DNA of 64,000 bases from Bolinopsis microptera (lineage: Eukaryota > Ctenophora > Tentaculata > Lobata > Bolinopsidae): assembly GCF_026151205.1 (NCBI RefSeq), contig NC_087077.1:19072975-19136974 (forward strand), in the 5' to 3' direction. Shown here one piece after another: positions 10,289-22,547 of this stretch. The notes under the pieces are model-generated. The model saw only the letters and a program-made list of their open reading frames with translations. It did no database searches and was not told where the DNA came from. Each line of letters begins with the position of its first letter. The first letter of the stretch is position 1. The position numbers and the translations under genes were made by a program.

Positions 10289-13200
10289 GAGGTCTAACAG
10301 AGTCCCTGGTGAAAGCGTCGTCCTCAGCTTTTGTAGACTACCTGACGGAGCATGAGGAGGACTTGCAGAGTGTTTGTGATGGTCTGATAAAAGTCCTGGT
10401 GTCTGATTATAAAAATGATCGTGTCGTGGTCCCCCTTTTCAAAACGGTACCTTTTTTTCTGAGCTGCTGATTATTTTCTTTTTTTCTTTAAAGATTCGGT
10501 CATTTAAAGGGGATGACCCTGATTGTTTTGCGAAACTTGATTTCGAGATAGCTATTTGACAAAATAAGTAAGGCCTGGGACTAAACCTATAGGGGACACG
10601 GTCCACGGACTCCGGGCCGGACCAAATCACATTCTCAAAACTAGGGGGGGAGGGGGGCCGGGGGATATGGATGCGACTACCATGCCATTAATGTCAGTAT
10701 TCGAAATTTCTGCAATACTGACATTGTCATTAAGGCCAGGGAGGGGGAGGTAAACATCAATTTTCCAGTTTTCACATTATTGTGATAGAACTACTGAAGA
10801 CGAACAAGTAGGAAAAAACCGGCCTTGTTTATCATTACTTATATAACAATAGCAAACAAAATTCGTACAGAGATCATGGTACGATAGACGCAAAGCTACG
10901 AAGAGTGGTCTAGGAAATAACAGGGGGAAAGCCGGTATATAAAGAGTTTGGAAGCTAAGGGAGTTGCAGGAAGGTATTTGGCTTTATGCCAGAGCTCAGT
11001 TGCAGCATCCTGTATAATCATAAATAAGGCGGCTTCTCCGTTCAGTATTAAATTTACACTAGTTAATATGCCATGAAATAATGAATATATGCATTATTCA
11101 TAGCGGATTGTAATAAAGTATTCGTCGCAACTTTATTTTTAGATCAAAACGACGAACCGGTAGGTCGGTAGGAGTTTGGAAGCTAAGATAGTTGCAGGAA
11201 GGTATTTGGCTTTATGCCAGAGCTCAGTTGCAGCATCCTGTATAATTATAAATAAGACAGCTTCTTCGTCTATTATTAAATTTACACTAGTTAATATACC
11301 ATGAAATAATGAATATTATATGCATTATTCATAGCAGATTGTAATAAAGTATTCGTCTCAACATTATTTTTAGATCAAAACGCCGAGATTTATTAAATTT
11401 TCGTTCTTATTCCTATATATATAACATGCGTATAAGGATGCGGTGAAACTATCGGACTACGATGAATGAGAACTTGTCAAATGCCACCCCATGGCAAAAT
11501 TAAAATATATTGACTCTGTTACATCGTTTCCTGTTAATCATAAAACTTCCTTGCCTACCGAAGGGTTATTACCCAAAATCTAAGTCTTAAATCAAAATTG
11601 AACATTGCAGTATAACATTTTGGGGAGGGGGGTGCGAGGGGCCCGGATCGCTTAATGCTGAAAGTTGCTCACGGAGGGGGTATAAGTGACCAAAAACTTG
11701 CTGACATAACTTGTGAACGCTCCCTATTGTTTTAGCAGCTTTCCAACACAAAAAGACATAATTGAAAACAATTTGCCGCACTTTTCGCAAATATTTGCTA
11801 CAATCGAGCCGCACAACTTTGTAGCACTTATATGTTGCCTCTGACTTATCCCTTTATGTGGCTCAAAGGTGAAAACTTCAAAATAATAAAAATTTAAAAG
11901 GGACCATGATATCTTCTTTAAAAACAAAAAAGCTCTAGCCAATAGTCTCCCGCCACATATTTAGTACAGTAAAATTGATTAAATCAAAATAAATGCCCCA
12001 CACACCATTATCAAAAATTGTTTAAATTATGTTGTGAAACGTAATATTAGTACTTATTTCTAAATTAAACGTAGTACATGTGTCAAGTACACGTATATTT
12101 TAACTCCCTCTACGGCCTACACCTTTTCTTACTTTGATCAATGTGCCTTATCAGTACAGATTATACAGCGAAGTCAAATTCAGTCAAATCCTATCAAAAA
12201 ATGATGTTCTTAGCCGAAGTTATCGCTGGTCAAAGGTCAGCGCTCATAAGTAATTGTATTGCGTAAGCGATTTTCTATTATATTGCGCATAGTGAAAATC
12301 AAGTTTATCACACGTATTGAAAATCGAGTCTAAGAATATTTTTTTCTCCAAAAGTTTTGGATCAATCACCCTGAAACTATCAGGATATATTCTGATCATT
12401 TAGAAGAGATTGTCTGGGCAGAATTTTGAGATAAGGCCAAAAAACGTTTTTTGTTAGATTTTGAAAATCTTCAACCTCAGCCATAAATAATGTCAATAGC
12501 AGACTACAATATGACATTTTTGAGAAAGGCGGCTTTTTTGAGCAGATACTTAACTATTAGTCATATTTCTAGTCATTATTATAAATTCAATCATATTGCC
12601 GAAAATACAGTCAAAAATAACCGTGAAGTTTAATTTTGTCAAAAATCATAAAAGTGGAGGAAAGTCACATTTTATGTGGTACACCCTGTACCACACCCTG
12701 TATCCCATGTATATGATTTTGCTGTCCGAAATAATTTGGACAAAATAGGGGCATGGCTGCCCCGCGGGCACCGGTGGGCGCCAGGAGTCCGTGACTCCCT
12801 CAAAAATTTCCCTCTATAGTTTGTTGCTATCTCGAAATAAAGTTTCTTAACTTATTATATATTTTTTATGGGGGAATTTTACCAGCTTAATATCTGCACT
12901 GTTTATGTTAAATTTAAATGTTCTTGTCTCAGCTGTAATAAGAAACCTGTTACTTGTTGCTAGATAATTCTCCTTACTTAGGTGGAGTTAATGCTGACGA
13001 ATGTGATCCTTGATGATGAGATGGGAAATGGTTTTGTCGCCAAGTTTGTCCACCAAATAAAGTTGGAACTGAAAGGGTGTGGCAGCGTGGGAAAATTACT
13101 CGCGACTCTGAGCCCTCTGGCTAATTGCCTCCAGTTTACTGATAACTCGTGTGTTCTCAGTCAGATCATGCTCCTGCTTTGTCATAGGTATTTTATTGTT

Positions 13201-13837
13201 TTTATTAATGATTCTTGACGTTTTTAAGTGAGTGCCGTATTAAAATTTATCAATTATTCGAACAAATTTACTCGGATATTCGAATTTAGACACTATGGAA
13301 ATTTTGACAGCACCTTTCACGATTAAAAATACAAATAAATTACTGAGCACCCAGTCTGAAGATCCCGTTCATTTCCCGGATCCCTCAACTCTCTGGTTCC
13401 CATTATAGGTACCCGCGAGTAAGAAAAGGGATGGCGGATGCGTTCTACACTGCACTGGTAACATTTGATGATGTCATTTCAAATACGGAAGAAATTTCCC
13501 AGATTCTCGAAGAAACCGTTTGGGAAGATCCAAACGTAAGTATCCCATCTCGTGGGTCTGTAATATAAAGAACTACATAATATTATATCGTTAAAACTTA
13601 TATTATTATATTATTATTACGGAAACATCCGGAATGTTAGATATTTGACCTGACTATATAAATTCAAACAAACGTATCCAGGATATAGACGAGTTGAGAG
13701 CTAAACGGAACAAGATTTGCGATCTGGTTGGAGTGTCTCAGCCCAAACTTCTGAAATCTAGCAAAGCAAAGCCTAAAGCTTCGACCGTCGAGCAGTTCGA
13801 TAGTTACAGTGATTTGGTGGGAAGGGCTGGATATTGA
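10289..13837 (+). CDS. TBCD: Tubulin-folding cofactor D, C-terminal four exons (partial)
   Basis: The exons are 10289-10446, 12982-13187, 13409-13535 and 13682-13837, all with AG/GT borders and compatible phases. Exon 1 gives GLTESLVKASSSAFVDYL and VVVPLFKT. Exon 2 includes LLATLSPLANC and IMLLLCHR. Exon 3 starts YPRVRK and has the TFDDVIS segment. Exon 4 has KRNKICDLVGVSQPK and ends at TGA. In order and spacing these match the last part of the HEAT-repeat protein TBCD, which with cofactors C and E assembles alpha/beta-tubulin heterodimers in the cytosol. Only about 215 of roughly 1,200 residues are here. The preceding exons, which should lie within normal intron distance, were not found upstream, where two minus-strand genes and many TEs sit. 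Confidence 0.85.
10672..10735. repeat. Hairpin related to the GACCATTAATGTCAG family
   Basis: GCCATTAATGTCAGTATT and AATACTGACATTGTCATTAA are inverted around about 15 bp. The same CCATTAATGTCAG...CTGACATTGTCATTAA core forms both ends of the element at 21631-23206, so this is probably a solo end or MITE derivative in the first visible TBCD intron. Confidence 0.55.
10944..11389. repeat. Tandem duplication, two units of about 220 bp
   Basis: GAGTTTGGAAGCTAAG begins at 10944 and again at 11172. Both units run through TTGCAGGAAGGTATTTGGC, CAGCATCCTGTATAAT and end near TTTTTAGATCAAAACG. Identity is high with scattered substitutions. They are non-coding and lie in the large TBCD intron. Confidence 0.8.
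11390..12981. other. TBCD intron remainder, nothing recognised
   Basis: AT-rich intronic DNA. Short G/C-rich islands near 11620-11660 and 12750-12790 may be eroded repeats. No conserved open frame, RNA gene or paired TIR was found. Confidence 0.6.
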
Positions 13838-14606
13838 GCTTGTTTAAACGATTTACCTTTAGGATAATTAAACTAGTTATTTACTAATTAATCAATTGGT
13901 AACTCACTGTGAAGTGTGTAAGATGTCTTGTACATAGTTTCGTAATTCTTTTGAAATTCTTTGGTTGCACTCGCTGGCAAGGTTCTTCCAAATTTTAATT
14001 TTGTGACCAACAATCCATATAATCAGTGATACCAAATCAATTAGTTATCGGAATTATTTTCGGGTGAACATAGTAATTTAATGTTGATATATTACTCAAT
14101 TACTGTCATATAACTCATATTATTATTATCATAGTATTTACATAATTTAAGTAACATCTTTGATTTTTCAAGGTCTGAGAAGAAATGAGAAAAAAAACTT
14201 TTTTATTTGATTATTGATGTTAAATTTGTATGTGTTTAAATAAGTATATTATTATTGTAGTGTTTTCTATTCGTTACTTTGTTGTTAATATTATTTTTAG
14301 TCAAAAGAACAAGGATTTTCATATAAATATGTACAGTTTGAAATCGTAATTTCTCTTTTTTACTGTTTACTTATCAGAACAAATTAAAATGACAAACTAA
14401 AGAGCTCTCTTCCAAACGTTGTTCAAATACTAGTATTTGTTTAATTTGTTTGATTACTGAGGACGAAATGATAGTCTCCACCTACTATAAAAAAGTTATA
14501 TTTTTCACTATAAAACTACAATTCCTACTATTCGTTTCATTTTTGGGTGCGGCCTCTAATTAATATTATAAGCCGCACATTATCCAACTTATTCAACATC
14601 ACAGCA
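13838..14606. other. Intergenic spacer between TBCD and the aminotransferase-TtcA gene
   Basis: About 770 bp of AT-rich DNA between two plus-strand genes. It must hold the TBCD 3' UTR and the next gene's promoter and 5' UTR. No clear TATA box or poly-A signal stands out from the AT background. Confidence 0.6.
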
Positions 14607-17600
14607 ATGTTAAGAAATGCCTCAAACTTGTCTTACGACATACCTGACAATATCAAAGATGAACAGATCCGAGAAATAAACAAACTAGACAACAAAACAG
14701 GATCAGATCTTGTGGAATATCTTCATCAGAACGAAATCGGCAAGGATCAGAGTTTTCGTGGTCCCTTTGGCGGAAGAAAAATAGGTTAGCGAACGGAACT
14801 TCTAACTTTATCATTTATTATATTATATTGTATACCTTGTGGGATTGTCGGTACATAATATAAATATACCCATAAAATACCCATCCCCAAACGTCTGGAA
14901 CTACAATATTATTATAATCTTGATAAACTTCCATCAATATTTAATGTAGATGAGGGCAAAGTTCGTGATGGCCCACTATCAAACCACGTTTCATATAACT
15001 TCTTCCTCAGTTTATTGCGATTGGAGTGCCTCTGGTAGAGGGTTGAAGTTTATAAACGACTATATTAATGAGGTGATTTATATAATATAGATTATTTATT
15101 CTTTAATGTAGATTAACTTTATTTTTATATATTTTACTAAGTGTGAAGGATCAACCATATACGTTATTGATATTGTTGAAATATTTAATGATAAATTGAT
15201 ATAATAATAAATGATTGTAATATTTTTATTGAGGCACATGGTGGTTTACTACTACTACTTACTACTAGGAAGTGTTGCCGTGGTATGCCAATACACATTC
15301 CATGGCCAATACCACCGCCACCCAGATCAGCATGTTTCGAGAGGAGGCTCGCCAGATTGTAAGGTGAATTTGTTTTTTGAAAATATGTGCATAATGATTA
15401 ATGATCTTTAAATCTGCATGATCCGCATAATCTCATCTGCTACCAGCATATTGATATCTGCTTTTTGTGATAATCATGTTTAAAGTTTTTGAAAGATCAT
15501 CTTATTTGAAATTCAATTTTCCTTTTTTTACAATAAACTAACTAGTATGACACACAACCAAACTCAAATATACCCTATAATTAATCAGGCACACAGTAAA
15601 CGCTAACTCCGACAAAGACAGTGTAATATTCCATGGAAACGGCACAACAGGCGTAGTCTCCCTCCTCAGGCACATCATAGACGCGGAGAACTCCATATTC
15701 ATTGTAGGAGAGGAAACCCACCATTCACTTTACACTCCGTGGAGGGACATTACTAAGAATGTGCTCCTGTTAGCTGATACCCCAGATAAGGGCGAGCAGC
15801 TGGAGCAGATCCTGGTGCAGATCCGAGCTGTGGATCCGGAGGTAGTGGTGTTTGGGTGCTTTGCTGGGGTTAGCAATGTTACCGGGGCTGTGTATGAGGT
15901 AGATAAACTCGCTCAGATCCTGCACGTCCACAATGCGCATATCATCGTGGACTATGCTAGTGGTGCACCGTACATTGAAATGAACATGAACCCGGTGATA
16001 AAAGGAGCGTATAAAGACGTTATTGTTTTCTCTCCTCATAAGTTCCTGGGCGGAGTTGAAACTCCGGGAGTGCTGGTAATTAAGAAGAACCTCTTTAGAA
16101 ACTCCACGCCCTTTGTGAGTGGCGGAGGAACTGTGTTTTATGTAAAAGAGGACGAGACGAGGTATTTTAAAGCTCCAGAGCTTCGGGAGGAAGGGGGGAC
16201 TCCTAATATAATAGGCTCAATCAGGGCAGCTCTGGCTTGCTATGTTAAACTTAATGTTGGGGTTCAAACTATCATGTCTATCAACCAGAACATCGTGGAC
16301 AAGGTTAGGGCAGGATTTAGTGACACTCCTAATCTTATACTTTTAGACGATCTTGAATACACTAAAATCCCGCTGTTTTCTTTTCTTATTCAGCACGACG
16401 GACTATACCTTCATCACAATTACGTGGTCACCTTGCTGAACGATTTGTTTGGCATTCAAACTCGAGGTGGCTGCTTGTGTGCGGGGCCATATGTTCAACG
16501 GCTCCTGGGGCTCGACACAAACCTTAACAATGCATACCTTAAACTCTTATCCGAAGACCCCAATTTGGATCGCCACCATTTGCGGCGAACCAAAGAGTAC
16601 AGCTCACATGAAATCTTCAGACCGGGCGTTGCCAGACTGTCTATCAGCTACACTACTCCTAGTGAGGTTGTAGAGTTTGTGGTCCGTGCTGTTCGGCTGG
16701 TGGCGGAGCAGGGGTGGAAGCTTCTACCCTTTTATAGGTGTAACCATGAGACGGGTGAGTGGCACCATCTCAACAACCTGCAGTTCAACAACAGACGGTG
16801 GTTATCTCATCTTAAACTTGACAGTGGTGGTGTGAGGACTAAATCGTTTCCTGTTGAATCCTATCTTGACATGGAGGAATGTCTAAAGAAAGCTGAAGAG
16901 GTGTTTAAAGGTATCACCAGATACAGTAATGTCCAAGGATCAAGTGCAGTTTTTCAGGATGCCAATGATTTGAGATGGTTTCTGTTGCCTGCCGATGTTG
17001 TTAATAAGGTCAATGCGTCACAACCGATTCTAACTAAAGCACCCTTTATTCCTAGTATGAAGAATAAAACGGACTCAGATGATACTATTGCCTTCAGGAA
17101 AAGAACATTAGACCAAATACTATATCATTGCAAATCTTCAGTAGAACAAAAACCGCTTTCCATAGCTCCAAGGAAGACGTCACAACCAGGAGCCGCCCCT
17201 TTTTCTCTCATACATTACAGTCTTACATTCCTTAATTCTCTCGTCTCATTTCCTTTCAACATCCTCTTTTATGGATTAACCTTCTTCAGTCGTCACCATT
17301 TGAACAAAACACCAGCTATCGAGTCCACTGAAGATATCTTGTCTGTCTCTTCAAGTTTGCATAACAAAACTTCTGATCATACGATACTTGAGGTAGATTC
17401 TAAGAACGGCACTCAAGCTGAATCCGTTGTATTCAATGCTCCCTCCCCTGCTAATGATAACGGGACAGCTAAATGTCCTGTCATTTCCTCCAAACCAAAA
17501 GGTTTGAATAAACAACTTTATAATCATGATTGTTTTTTTTATCAATTGAAAATTAGTGTAATTATATCCAAGACTAAAGCTGGTAATTGTAATGCGAAAT

Positions 17601-20485
17601 ATCACTGAAGCTTTATTTTCAGTTCGGTTAAAATCAAAATAACCAGTTTCTAAACCCGAAGTTATTTAAGTAATTGTATCAATTTAGATCCAGTGATAGC
17701 AAAGTGGCACGCCCCCACCAAGAACATCCTGAAACCCATGATGAAAGCCATCGAGGAGTACCAGATGATATTAAATGGTGATAAAGTGCTGTTGTGTTTG
17801 TCGGGGGGCAAGGATTCACTTTCCTTACTTCACGCCCTTAGACAGTTCCAGTTCATTGCCAAAAAGAAAGGTATGATAAGAAAAGAATTGATAACTTTTT
17901 GATACCAAAAAGAAAGGTATGAGAAGAAAAGAATTGATAACTTTTTGGTACCAAATGTTAATTTCTTCGATCCTGGTTTATCTGATAAAAATTCAGATCG
18001 GTAAGTGACTAAGTATTTTTTAAACAGAATAGAATAACCATGTCAGTAATACCATTATTAAATTATCTGCTCCGCCAACCAGGTGTAGTATTTGAGCTTG
18101 GAGCTGTAACAGTAGATCCCATGACACCAACATTCAACCCCGCCCCGCTGATTCCTTACCTAAAGGAACTCGGTGTACCGTATCTGTTCGAGAGGCAGGG
18201 TATTTTGAAACAAGCTGAGGAAATGGAGGAGGTTTCTAGTATCTGCAGGTTAGTTAGTTACCACTAACATTCGTATAATTTTTAAAACCTTTCGTTTTTA
18301 AATGATAAAATCGAGCTATATTATTATGGTACATGAAAAACCTGATTCTCTGATTGGATAAGGAGAAGGTGAAGACTTCAACTCTTCTTAAGTCAGCTCC
18401 TTATTTTTCAGTACGTTTAATTTACAGTATTTTTAGTTTCATTGCACATTCCAGTAACATGATAATTATAATTATATATTTCAGTTTGTGCAGTAGAATG
18501 AAGCGAGGTCGGATATACGCAGCTGCCCGGGCACATGGATACAACGTGATAGCAATGGGACAACACCTGGACGATCTTTGCGAGAGCTTCTTCATGTCCA
18601 TATTTCACAACGGGCTACTCAGGTGCGGCTCTTATTCAACTATATATAAAGCGAGACGATATATATATAATATATATGGATCCGTGCCATTTTACTGACA
18701 CCACGGCATCAACTTTAACGCAACTTTCCGCAAAAACCGTAAAAGATATACAACTGAAACTTTTTTGACTGGGTCAAATGCTTTAATGGCCTTCAAATCA
18801 GCATGAAAAAATAAAAATTGGCCAAGGAATAATAATTTTAGTGCCCAAAATTTGGACTCCCAAGTTGTGTCAAAAACGCGAATTAAATACTATTTAGGTA
18901 ATAATTATTTTAGTCTCTCGAGTCTTGACACCACTTTAGGGTTAGACGGGTTTCCTTCATGTCCATATTTCACAACGGACTACTCAGGTGCGAATATTAT
19001 TTAACTATCTAAGACACTAACTAAGATCCGATTACAGTGTAAGAATGTTTAGTATGAATGTTTAATGAGGGTGTCAAGTTCTTGTTTCTCGGTTTACAAT
19101 TTTGGGGTGAATGAGTTTTGCCATAAATATTACTGTTTTATCCTGGATGTAAATATTTTACAATATTTAAGTGCTGTTATAAACCAGTGGCTAAAAGTGA
19201 GGAATTTCAGAATATAATTCCTAGTCATAATATTTCCATAGCCACCGAATGATTTTTGTCAAAAAATATTTAAATTAAATTAAAATTAGTCGCTCTCAGG
19301 GGTTCTTAAGACGTTCGAATCGAGCGCATTACATATGTGAGATCTAGCTAGATTCTTGTTGATTCCTGGGACAAAAAATGCGCGACAGATATTCCTGGTA
19401 ATTCTTCATTCTCAAGAATCTACAGGGATCTAAGACTGCTTTTCTAGTCCACTACTTTTTCTAGTCGAGCAATTAGCAGGAACGTGCAAACAAGTCCCAT
19501 GCGATTATAAATATATAAATATTACTTTACTACACGTCATGGTCTAGTAGCTTAGTAGCTTAGTAGCTTAGTAGCTTAGTAGCTTAGTAGTCGGTTCTAG
19601 CTCTAATTCTGCTGCTCTTCACTTCTGAGCCTGCTGACGACAATTTTATTTCCACATTTTTGGCAGTTATGAATAACTAATAATACCTCGGTAATATAAT
19701 CAGCAAAGATGCACGATACAGTATGGTATGGAATTGAGGGTGAAACATAATGAAATCTCAAATCATCAAATCGTATTATCGTATAGTCGTTTTTAAAATA
19801 TATATCTAGTCTTTGTTTTTCTTTCCAGACCGGATTCCCAGTCACTTTTTAAATTTATGCCACTGTGACCATAACCTGTAACCCCACCAGGACAATGAAA
19901 GCAAACTACACAGTAACAGAAGGAGACCTGCGTGTCATACGTCCCCTGGTTTACGTCAGAGAACGGGATCTGCGCACCTTCGCGGAGACCAAACATCTGC
20001 CCGTGATCGCGGAGAACTGTCCGGCGTGTTTCGAGGAACCTAAGGAGCGCCACCGGGTTAAGCAGCTTCTGGCACAGCAGGTATTAAGCACGGAGATTGC
20101 ACACAACCTTTCAATGTTCTTTGATTAAGTAAATAAAGTTTGTTATGATTGTACCGTTTACATCATGATTCATGGTTATTGCGCAATTATGTCGTTTTAA
20201 TTTTCTAAATGGTAAGTAAGACGATAATATGACATTTGAGACGATTTGGATGTTGAAGTCAATTTGTTTCAGGAGCTCCTGTTTCCAAATCTGGCTAACA
20301 GTTTACAGCGAGCCATGAAACCTCTTTATTCGAAACACAAGGTTGGTATGGAATCAAGACCCATCACGATGAATGGAACGATCCCAGAACAAAATGGTCA
20401 TGATAATAAAGAATGCATTGAGATTGATTTATCTGGTAATGTTGATGGTACAGGTGATGATTTGATGTTTCCCGATGGGTGCTGA
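14607..20485 (+). CDS. Class V aminotransferase (cysteine-desulfurase-like) fused to TtcA-like PP-loop protein
   Basis: Nine exons: 14607-14784, 15011-15072, 15269-15363, 15589-17501, 17688-17870, 18083-18248, 18485-18622, 19891-20080, 20273-20485. All have AG/GT borders and joined phases, giving 1,045 residues. The N-terminal half is a fold-type I PLP enzyme: VYCDWSASGRGLKF, FHGNGTTG, the PLP-lysine motif SPHKFLGG (Lys about 263) and RGGCLCAGPY (Cys about 407), like the catalytic-Cys loop of cysteine desulfurase relatives. The C-terminal part has the ATP PP-loop SGGKDS (about 788-793), an Fe-S-type CSLC (Cys 865/868), GQHLDDLCES and a second pair CPAC (955/958), as in the TtcA tRNA 2-thiocytidine family. 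Inference: one polypeptide could mobilise sulfur from cysteine and deliver it for tRNA thiolation. A low-complexity linker at about 570-730 joins the halves. Confidence 0.85.
17859..17952. repeat. 46-bp tandem duplication spanning a splice donor
   Basis: CCAAAAAGAAAGGTATGA occurs at 17859 and, nearly unchanged, at 17905, each followed by the same AAGAAAAGAATTGATAAC tail. The first copy ends exon 5 of the fusion gene at 17870; the second carries an identical decoy donor in the intron. Confidence 0.75.
18953..19009 (+). repeat. Partial duplicate of exon 7 3' end and its donor
   Basis: CCTTCATGTCCATATTTCAC through CTACTCAGGTGCG repeats the end of exon 7 (about 18590-18650), including the donor and some intron bases, within intron 7. 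It lacks the upstream part of the exon and so is probably a non-functional pseudo-exon. Confidence 0.7.
19545..19592. repeat. Microsatellite (AGTAGCTT)n
   Basis: Five to six perfect copies of the 8-mer AGTAGCTT in intron 7 of the aminotransferase-TtcA gene. Confidence 0.85.
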
Positions 20486-20894
20486 AGTTATTTTTAAGTT
20501 AGGAAATTTATCGGCGTGAAATGATTTCAGATTCACACTTTGAAAGACCCTTTTTAATGTTTTTTTAACCGTATTTTAGCTTTTTATGGGGTGGGGTTAG
20601 AGTTATTTTAACTATATAACTTATTGTTATAACTTATTGGATTTGTTAAATTATTGCCGTGACCTTTGTGTATATTAATTTATTCATTCCGAGTATTCCT
20701 CCAAAAAATTAAACGAAATGTGTTATTATACAGAAACAGGCAGAAACCTATCTCACTTTCAAGCTTCATAGGGTGTTGAGCTTGATCATCATGTAGACTT
20801 TGGCGCATCATTCTTTGAATAATGATGTCCTTATCTATTCTTCATACTAATTTGAACCACTAACAATCCTGTCCCTCATTTTAGAGTTAGAAGT

Positions 20895-21605
20895 ATGTTT
20901 TGTTACACTACCTTACCCTCAACTCTTACTCGATGTTCTCGCTGCACCAAACCTGTATCACTCTTATACCACCATCGCAATTCCTCCAACCAACTGTCAA
21001 GAACTCTACAATCTCCTGTAAATATCTCCCAGTATCCTCACAGAACTATTGTTCAGCAGTCATCTAGAACATTCCATACATCCCATACATTACAGCTGAG
21101 TGAAACTCCTCGAGATCCCTTCGATCCGATCGTAGCTGATGACAACGTCGTGGGCCTAGTCCACCCTGAAATGATGAACAGAATGAAAACACGGTATCCC
21201 ATGATGTGGCTACTTAATGCTTCAATGACAGGAACTGGGTTACTATGCTTTACCAGCTCTAACGGTATGGTGCCGTCTTTGGGGTTTGTTCTCATATTTT
21301 CCTCACTACTTTTTACCGCAACTATGTGGTACAACGCCAGGTGTATTGGTAAGATATCCCTGAATCAGGACACAACTGCTACCTTATCTCATCTCAATAT
21401 GTTTGGCAGGCGCGTGGATAAAACTGTTCCTCTTTCATCACTTCAGTTAATGACAAAGCTAGATCACAAACAGTGGATTGATGGTAAATTGTACTATATC
21501 AATTGGGATCAGTTTAAAGCTAATGATAGGTTGTGGGAGAATGCTATCCCTGCTCAGAAACCCCATGTTCTTATTCCTGAGAATGTTTACAGAAATAAAA
21601 AGTGA
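20895..21605 (+). CDS. TMEM186: TMEM186/TMEM70/TMEM223-family mitochondrial membrane protein
   Basis: An uninterrupted 236-codon frame from the first ATG to TGA with no introns. The N-terminus is rich in Ser, Thr, Arg and His and has almost no acidic residues over the first 70 positions, as expected for a mitochondrial presequence. Two hydrophobic segments follow (around MMWLLNASMTGTGLLCF and LGFVLIFSSLLFTATMW). The segment after them, IGKISLNQDTTATLSHLNMFGRR, matches the pattern after the transmembrane hairpin in TMEM186 and its relatives (LNxxxTxxxxxHLNxxG). The family assists complex I (TMEM186) or complex V (TMEM70) assembly in the inner membrane. Which paralogue this is remains uncertain; TMEM186 is the best guess. 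A TIR element begins 26 bp after the stop. Confidence 0.55.
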   Translation: MFCYTTLPSTLTRCSRCTKPVSLLYHHRNSSNQLSRTLQSPVNISQYPHRTIVQQSSRTFHTSHTLQLSETPRDPFDPIVADDNVVGLVHPEMMNRMKTRYPMMWLLNASMTGTGLLCFTSSNGMVPSLGFVLIFSSLLFTATMWYNARCIGKISLNQDTTATLSHLNMFGRRVDKTVPLSSLQLMTKLDHKQWIDGKLYYINWDQFKANDRLWENAIPAQKPHVLIPENVYRNKK

Positions 21606-21950
21606 GGATCATAGATCGGATATGAATCATGGGTATGCAACGACCATTAATGTCAGTAGATGGAATTTTGTCTAAACTGACATTGTCATTAATGGTCATT
21701 AATGGTCATTAATGGTCATTAAATAATTGAAATTCTGAACTATCTTGGAAGCAACATGTCCAAGAAATTTACAATTATGATCACTTTGTATCACTTCTAT
21801 AAAGTTTCTCACAGCCCCCTACATCGATTGCCAGAGTCTCGTTTGAGAAAACGAATTAATATTCGCCTAATAGAGGCTCGGACCTCGGTTTCGGAATGAG
21901 TGCCAAGCACCATTCTGTTATACGTTGGTAACTTGTCTTGTCTGTTTGCT

Positions 21951-22078
21951 TGTTTGCATTTGACTTAGTATAAAATAAAATGCTTGTTTGCAGTTGACTT
22001 AGTATAAATGCTTGTTTACAGTTGACTTAGTATAAATGCTTGTTTGCAGTTGACTTAGTATACATGCTTGTTTGCAGT
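21951..22078. repeat. 28-bp minisatellite inside the TIR element
   Basis: About five copies of ATGCTTGTTTGCAGTTGACT followed by TAGTATAA, with small variants. Confidence 0.8.
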
Positions 22079-22179
22079 TTGCGTGGATTTGAATTGTATT
22101 GATTTCCTTTATTTGTGTTGATTGCTTTTGATAATTTGGATTTTCAATACCTCCTCACAGTACCTTCTATGCCATCGTA

Positions 22180-22547
22180 AGACGATATTTGGAAATAAAA
22201 GTCGGAGATCGAAATTTTTTGGTACCGGCTGTTTCGAGGGTTCTGTGCCATATCAACCGGGCTGCAAAAATTCTTCTAAGCCCTGTCAACGTCGAACAAT
22301 TCGAAAGGGCGACTCATTAAGTGCTACCTTTGTTCCAAAAAATGCTAAACGTCCCCTTCGTTGCCTCGGTACCATCTTATCAATGAGTGTCTCTTCTTCA
22401 AAAAAGGGCAACTTCAGATCTAGACGAATTCCTGCCGCATCAATTTGTCCCTATCATGATGACAGTGCTCGATTTTGGGTCAAAACTTTAAACTGCCAAA
22501 GGCAGAGTATTGAACTGTAAACGAATTGTTCTATCTAATCCTAGGAA
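22180..22547 (+). pseudogene. Decayed coding-like segment with three in-frame stops, unrecognised
   Basis: Read in the frame starting TTG GAA ATA AAA at about 22180, the segment gives LEIKVGDRNFLVPAVSRVLC, later NVEQFERATH, VLPLFQKMLNVPFVASVPSY, FVPIMMTVLDFGSKL, and a basic tail RKRSAF before LLSDSD. Stops (TAA, TGA, TAA) interrupt it three times before the terminal TGA. Composition and hydrophobic periodicity look protein-coding. An alternative frame is open for 132 codons but looks less natural. No family is recognised. It lies inside the TIR element, so it may be a dead transposon gene or a captured host exon. Confidence 0.35.

Noticed and set aside
15770-16039. 89-codon minus-strand open frame
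   Set aside because: Antisense to the conserved PLP-enzyme exon.
19300-19330. Possible tRNA T-loop (GTTCGAATC)
   Set aside because: No matching acceptor stem, D-loop or anticodon arm nearby; similar words at 3803 and 9985 also fail.
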